From positions 1 through 19,244 of the forward strand of contig JAKLHH010000019.1 of the NCBI GenBank assembly GCA_022710245.1: a stretch of 19,244 nucleotides of DNA. Direction: 5' to 3'. Shown here piece after piece: positions 15,891 through 19,244 of this stretch (within the stretch, counting starts at the first letter, position 1; every line of letters starts with the position of its first letter). The position numbers and the translations under genes are program-made. The stretch comes from Myxococcota bacterium. Its GTDB lineage: Bacteria > Myxococcota > Polyangia > GCA-2747355 > JAKLHH01. Under the pieces are notes generated by a model that saw only the letters and a list, made by a program, of their open reading frames with translations, was not told the origin of the DNA and made no database searches.

Positions 15891-15911
15891 GCTGGGGCGC
15901 GCAGCCCCAGC
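15891..15911. terminator. strong hairpin downstream of the tail-anchored kinase
   Basis: GCTGGGGC (15891-15898) and GCCCCAGC (15904-15911) form a perfect 8-bp stem with a 5-nt loop, 83 bp after the kinase stop. No T tract follows in either direction, so it is at most an atypical terminator or an mRNA-stabilising structure. The rest of 15809-16033 shows only a weaker inverted repeat (CCGCC 15823-15827 and GGCGG 15839-15843) and no clear promoter. Confidence 0.35.
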
Positions 15912-16033
15912 GGGGATCCACCACGCTGATCCAGAAGCGCTTTATGGTCAGATGGTTAGGCGGGTCTTCCCTGCCCGCGGTCAAGCCCGTGCGGTGGCAT
16001 GGCGCTCGCTACGAGAGGGGGCGGAGGTCATGG

Positions 16034-16612
16034 ATGCGCCGCATGTTCCGTCAGCTCCTGTCGCGCAAGCCGGAGCTCTCTGCGGAGCTCGCCAGTGAGG
16101 ACTGGGCCCCGGTACCAGCCACCCAGGTGGGGACCGACTGGGGCACCTGGCTGCAGGAGGATAACCGCGCCGCGCCGCCCATCGGGAAGGCCAGCGTGCG
16201 GGCGATCCTCGAGGATTCCGACGAGCTGCCCTCGGACCTCCTCACGGAGCTGGAGCCTGCCAGCCCGCCCCCGGCTCCCGACGCGGGTGCCAGCGACGCT
16301 CTCGCCGCGCTCTCGGCGCGGGTCCTGGCGGAGCGGGTCGCCGCTGGCGCCCTGGCTCCGCCGGTCGAGGCTCCGGTCGCGACCCCTTCGAAGCCAGTCG
16401 CTGCAGCCCCGACACCCGCGCCAGGCCGGGAGACGCCCACCGCGCCTGCCCCCGAGCCGCGGCGAGCCCGCCGGCAGACCCTCTCGCCGGACCGGCGCCC
16501 CCGCCTGCGCACCCTCCCCGGCGAGCGCCGCTGGCGGGACGTGCTGGTGCAGTTCGCCGAGCACCTCACGGACGAGGAGCTGCTGATCCTGCGCAAGCAG
16601 ATGGCTGGCTGA
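16034..16612 (+). CDS. uncharacterised Pro/Ala-rich cytosolic protein
   Basis: This 192-aa protein has no signal peptide or membrane helix and matches no family I know. It has two compact ends joined by a low-complexity centre. The N-terminal part (1-75) contains two Trp-centred motifs (DWAPVPA, DWGTWLQED) and an acidic helix ILEDSDELPSDLLTELE. The centre (about 75-145) is Pro/Ala-rich. The C-terminal part (about 145-192) is first strongly basic and then ends in a helix pair, RWRDVLVQFAEHLTDEELLILRKQMAG. The start is the ATG at 16034, with GGAGGT (16023-16028) 5 nt upstream; an earlier in-frame ATG at 15944 lacks a ribosome-binding sequence and would add a poorly coding stretch. It lies downstream of the tail-anchored kinase in the same direction, 225 bp away. 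The compact-linker-compact layout suggests an adaptor or kinase substrate, which is inference only. Confidence 0.75.
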   Translation: MRRMFRQLLSRKPELSAELASEDWAPVPATQVGTDWGTWLQEDNRAAPPIGKASVRAILEDSDELPSDLLTELEPASPPPAPDAGASDALAALSARVLAERVAAGALAPPVEAPVATPSKPVAAAPTPAPGRETPTAPAPEPRRARRQTLSPDRRPRLRTLPGERRWRDVLVQFAEHLTDEELLILRKQMAG

Positions 16613-16733
16613 AGCACCGGACGGTTTGCCGGACCGGGCCAGGCCAGGCGACCCAATTCGCCGTGCTCGCAGGCCAGGCTAGAGGCGGGCTGGAGAGCGG
16701 GGGGAAGCCGGAGGAGCTAGCTCGAGGCGGTGC

Positions 16734-17228
16734 CTACTTGAGCATCGCCTTGAACTTCATGATCTTCTCCTTGTCGGCGTTCTTCATCACCTCGCCGCAC
16801 TTGACCGCTTCCTTCATCGCGATCTGCGGGTTCATGCAGCGCGTGACGTCCGCCGGGAGCTCCTTGCAGGCGTTGATGAACTTGTCGCGGTCCGGCATGT
16901 CCTTGGCGACCTTGCCGCCCTTCTTGGCGAACGCCTCGGCGAGCTGCTTGGTGAAATCGTACATCTTGCCGCAGTTCTCCTCGGGGCTGCCCTCACCCTT
17001 CGCCTCTTCCTTCTTCCCCTCCTCCTTCTTCTCCTCGGTCTTGCCCTCTTCCTTCTTGGGCTCTTCCTTCTTCGGCTCGACCTTCGGCGGCTCTGCCTTG
17101 GGCTCCTCCTTCTTGGGCTCGACCTTCGGGGTCTCTTCCTTCGTCCCCTTCTTCTCATCTTCCTTCGGGCAGGCCGACAGCACGAGTCCGAGGGCAGCCA
17201 TGGCAGCAACCACGATCCAGGTTCTCAT
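16734..17228 (-). CDS. lipoprotein with Lys/Glu-rich tether and four-cysteine C-terminal domain
   Basis: This 164-aa protein has a type II signal peptide ending in LVLSAC, with lipidated Cys20. Residues 21-84 are almost entirely Lys, Glu and Pro, with an internal duplication (KVEPKKEEPKAE and KVEPKKEEPKKE). They should form an extended, charged tether. The C-terminal 80 residues form a small helical domain with four Cys (86, 121, 131, 144), presumably two disulfides in the periplasm or at the cell surface. The family is not one I can name. The start is well supported by AAGGAG 8 nt before the ATG on the minus strand. It converges with the orphan Pro/Ala-rich gene and is divergent from the amylase. 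The 121-bp gap between 16612 and 16734 shows no clear terminator. A few strongly biased codons (AAG, GAG) dominate, so the antisense frame is also open; I consider that frame spurious. Confidence 0.85.
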   Translation of the reverse strand: MRTWIVVAAMAALGLVLSACPKEDEKKGTKEETPKVEPKKEEPKAEPPKVEPKKEEPKKEEGKTEEKKEEGKKEEAKGEGSPEENCGKMYDFTKQLAEAFAKKGGKVAKDMPDRDKFINACKELPADVTRCMNPQIAMKEAVKCGEVMKNADKEKIMKFKAMLK

Positions 17229-17393
17229 TTAAGCGCTCCTTGAAAGAGGTCGGTTCCGTCCTTCAGCGGGCCTAACGTAGGGCAAGATGCCTTCCCCACG
17301 CCACATATTTCTGCCAGCCCAGCGCTCTTGCGCCGAACGCCGCTAACCCATTGAAGCCCCGTGCCACCGCCTCGAAGTCCGGCGATGCCTCCT

Positions 17394-17409
17394 TTTCCGG
17401 GGTAGGAAA
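17394..17409. promoter_or_regulatory. inverted repeat upstream of the alpha-amylase gene
   Basis: TTTCC (17394-17398) and GGAAA (17405-17409) flank GGGGTA, giving a short dyad 58 bp before the amylase start. The -10-like candidates CATAGT (17426-17431) and TATCGT (17419-17424) follow, neither with a good -35. It may be an operator controlling amylase expression. The rest of the 239-bp divergent gap holds only the AAGGAG of the lipoprotein gene on the minus strand. Confidence 0.25.
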
Positions 17410-17467
17410 GTGCGGCGGTATCGTACATAGTGCGAGCCACACCTCCACCATGAACACGAGAGATATC

Positions 17468-19244
17468 ATGCGCTTCCATAGATACCCCGCCTTCGCGCTG
17501 ATTGCCTGCCTCGCCACGGCCTGCGGGCCCGAGCTGGTGGCCGAGGAGGAGCTCCCTACCAGCGCCTGGGAAGGCAAGGCCGATAGCACCGACCTCCCAG
17601 CCGCCGATGGTCCTGGCGGGCCGGTCGGCGTCAAGACCTGGGCCGCCAACCGCGTGAAGGCCGCCGAGGCCGCCTTCGCCGCGGCTGGCGGCAAGCGGAT
17701 GGGCTCTCCCGCGAGCTGGGCCGACGAGGTCGTCTACCAGATCCAGGTCGATCGCTTCGCCGACGGCGACCCCAGCAACAACGGCAGCAACGTCACGCAG
17801 TGGCAGAAGGACCACCGCTTCGGCGACCAGCGCGGGATGCCGGACTACAGCCACGGCGGAGATCTGCAGGGCGTCATCAACCGCCTCGACTACCTCGCCA
17901 AGCTCGGGGTGACGACGCTCTGGATCACGCCGGTGCTGGCGCACGACGGCTCCTACCACGGCTACTGCACCGCGGACTTCACCCGCGTCGATCCCAACTT
18001 CGGCACCGCCGAGCGGCTGCGCACCCTGACGGCCGAGGCGCACAAGCGCGGCATCCGGGTCGTCCTCGACATCGTGGTCAACCACATGTGCTCGAACGAC
18101 AGCTGGTACGACGGGCAGGCGACGCCGTTCACCGACTGGGCCTACGGGATGTGCGTCAACGACCAGAACCAGAAGCGCTGGAGCGGCAAGGGCGGGATCC
18201 GCGGGCAGCGCCAGCTCCTCTTCGGCAAGAGCTTCTTCCCGCCGTTCCGCCACCCGGCGTTCTTCAGCCGCTGCGGCTACAAGCCGGGCGACTACGCCAC
18301 CGCGGGCAACGGCGCCATGTTCGGCGACTTCAGCGACAAGATGCTCGACTTCGACACGATGAACTGGGACTTCCAGGACATCTTCACCGAGCTCCACAAG
18401 TACTGGATCGCCTACGCCGACCTCGACGGCTTCCGCGTCGACGCCGCCAAGCACGTCACCGAGGACTTCCTCGCCAAGCTCTCCACCTCGATCCGCTCCT
18501 ACGCCAAGAGCATCGGCAAGCAGAACTTCCTCCTCGTCGGCGAGGTCGCCGCCTCGACGTACGACCAGGCGCTGCGGCTGGGCAAGATGCGCTCGAACTG
18601 GGTCGACCCGGGCGACCGCTCGGCGTCGATCCCCGAGACGCTGCGCAACCGCCTCTACGACCTGAAGAGCACCTACCTCGCGAACGGGAGCTTCCCCTTC
18701 CCGGGTCTCAACGCGGTCTACGACTTCGGCCACTCCGGCACCGCGGTCGACGTGTTCCACGGCTACCGCGCCCCGATCGACATCAAGTCGTGGTTCTGGG
18801 CGGGCGGCGAGCAGGACGCCAGCCAGTGCGCGGCGAGCTACTGCGAGCTCTCGGGCAACGGTGAGCCGCGGCTCAACTGGAACGTCGTCGAGATCCACGA
18901 CTGGCCGCGCTTCGCGCAGACGAACCGCAGCCAGGGGCAGCTCTCGGCGGCGCTCGGCTACCTCACCACCACGCTGGGCGTGCCCGTCCTCTACTACGGC
19001 GTCGAGCAGGGCTTCGACGGGACCTGCCCGTGGAACAAGATCAGCGTGCCCGGCTCGGCCTGGGGTGATGTGAACAGCGCCTGCAACGGCAGCTCCGACT
19101 CGCGCAAGCGCCAGGACATGTTCCTCACCGGGCCCTGGCGGCTGCGCAGCGTGCTGCCGCAGATCGACAACCTCGCGCGGATCGGCTTCGACAGCGCGCA
19201 GTCGCCTTCGAGCTGGCAGAGCGACCCCTACTGCGCGACCAACC
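17468..19244 (+). CDS. lipoprotein alpha-amylase family glycoside hydrolase, GH13 (3' end missing)
   Basis: The frame stays open to the window edge, giving at least 592 residues. The N-terminus MRFHRYPAFALIACLATAC is a type II signal peptide, with Cys19 (or Cys14 of LIAC) lipidated, so the enzyme is exported and anchored. After about 75 residues of linker the GH13 barrel begins at WADEVVYQIQVDRFADG. The conserved regions are DIVVNH (from Asp201), GFRVDAAKH with nucleophile Asp325, LLVGEVA with acid/base Glu359, and EIHDWPRF with the transition-state Asp478. The catalytic triad is complete, so it should hydrolyse alpha-1,4-glucans such as starch, glycogen or maltodextrins outside the cytoplasm. 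I chose the ATG at 17468 because GAGAG lies 5 nt upstream. The ATG at 17450 is in frame, has no ribosome-binding sequence, and would add six residues. Any C-terminal starch-binding domain would lie outside the window. Confidence 0.92.
   Translation, partial: MRFHRYPAFALIACLATACGPELVAEEELPTSAWEGKADSTDLPAADGPGGPVGVKTWAANRVKAAEAAFAAAGGKRMGSPASWADEVVYQIQVDRFADGDPSNNGSNVTQWQKDHRFGDQRGMPDYSHGGDLQGVINRLDYLAKLGVTTLWITPVLAHDGSYHGYCTADFTRVDPNFGTAERLRTLTAEAHKRGIRVVLDIVVNHMCSNDSWYDGQATPFTDWAYGMCVNDQNQKRWSGKGGIRGQRQLLFGKSFFPPFRHPAFFSRCGYKPGDYATAGNGAMFGDFSDKMLDFDTMNWDFQDIFTELHKYWIAYADLDGFRVDAAKHVTEDFLAKLSTSIRSYAKSIGKQNFLLVGEVAASTYDQALRLGKMRSNWVDPGDRSASIPETLRNRLYDLKSTYLANGSFPFPGLNAVYDFGHSGTAVDVFHGYRAPIDIKSWFWAGGEQDASQCAASYCELSGNGEPRLNWNVVEIHDWPRFAQTNRSQGQLSAALGYLTTTLGVPVLYYGVEQGFDGTCPWNKISVPGSAWGDVNSACNGSSDSRKRQDMFLTGPWRLRSVLPQIDNLARIGFDSAQSPSSWQSDPYCATN

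Noticed and set aside
16663..17232. Plus-strand Ser/Phe-rich frame across the Lys/Glu-rich lipoprotein gene.
   Set aside because: It is the complement of repeated AAG/GAG codons. The minus strand has a signal peptide, lipobox and ribosome-binding sequence.
17289..17330. Sigma54-type promoter on the minus strand before the Lys/Glu-rich lipoprotein gene.
   Set aside because: A TGGC and a GC dinucleotide lie at the right spacing, but the -12 TTGC core is missing and no enhancer-binding activator gene is nearby.
17225..18898. Minus-strand open frame of 557 codons antisense to the amylase.
   Set aside because: The plus frame encodes an intact GH13 catalytic domain; the antisense protein has no recognisable feature.
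1..19244. tRNA or rRNA genes, CRISPR arrays, insertion sequences, toxin-antitoxin or phage-defence systems.
   Set aside because: No cloverleaf-like sequence, regular repeat-spacer array, transposase, integrase or defence domain could be found by reading either strand.

Overview
The window is very GC-rich DNA with strong G/C preference at third codon positions. It encodes three eukaryote-type Ser/Thr protein kinases, an FHA protein, a CHASE2/cyclase sensor, Pro/Ala-rich and Lys/Glu-rich linker proteins, and several lipoproteins. This mix is typical of Myxococcota (former Deltaproteobacteria). The assignment is an inference from gene content, since no rRNA or other taxonomic marker gene is present. 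I see no tRNA, rRNA, CRISPR array, insertion sequence, integrase or phage gene, so the region looks chromosomal and not recently mobile.

Layout, left to right. (1) Positions 1-762 hold the 3' part of a NAPE-PLD-like metallo-beta-lactamase-fold hydrolase. (2) Positions 820-7894 form a plus-strand signalling block: a kinase-CHASE2-cyclase fusion, two tandem paralogous lipoproteins of a family I do not recognise, a compact soluble kinase, and an FHA-GAF protein. (3) Positions 7895-10122 hold a promoter, a structured leader that overlaps a possible 31-codon gene, a soluble MgtE-N/CBS protein and a HAD phosphatase. (4) On the minus strand, an EF-G paralogue (10171-12285) and a repeat-containing hydrophilic protein (12501-13178) are separated by an intrinsic terminator. 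(5) A 302-bp divergent control region leads to a third kinase (13481-15808), which appears to be anchored by its C-terminal tail, followed by an orphan Pro/Ala-rich protein (16034-16612). (6) A minus-strand Lys/Glu-rich lipoprotein (16734-17228) is divergent from a lipoprotein GH13 alpha-amylase that runs off the right end.

The signalling genes plausibly work together. The kinases could phosphorylate threonines that the FHA domain reads, and the CHASE2 kinase and the two lipoproteins would place sensing in the cell envelope. The cyclase domain of the first kinase has lost both metal-binding aspartates and the transition-state Asn/Arg pair, so it is probably a regulatory pseudocyclase.

The observations I consider most worth follow-up are the pseudocyclase fusion, the tandem lipoprotein family, the structured leader and small ORF before the MgtE-N/CBS gene, the four-copy DDLLxxYLE motif protein, and two candidate leaderless promoters.
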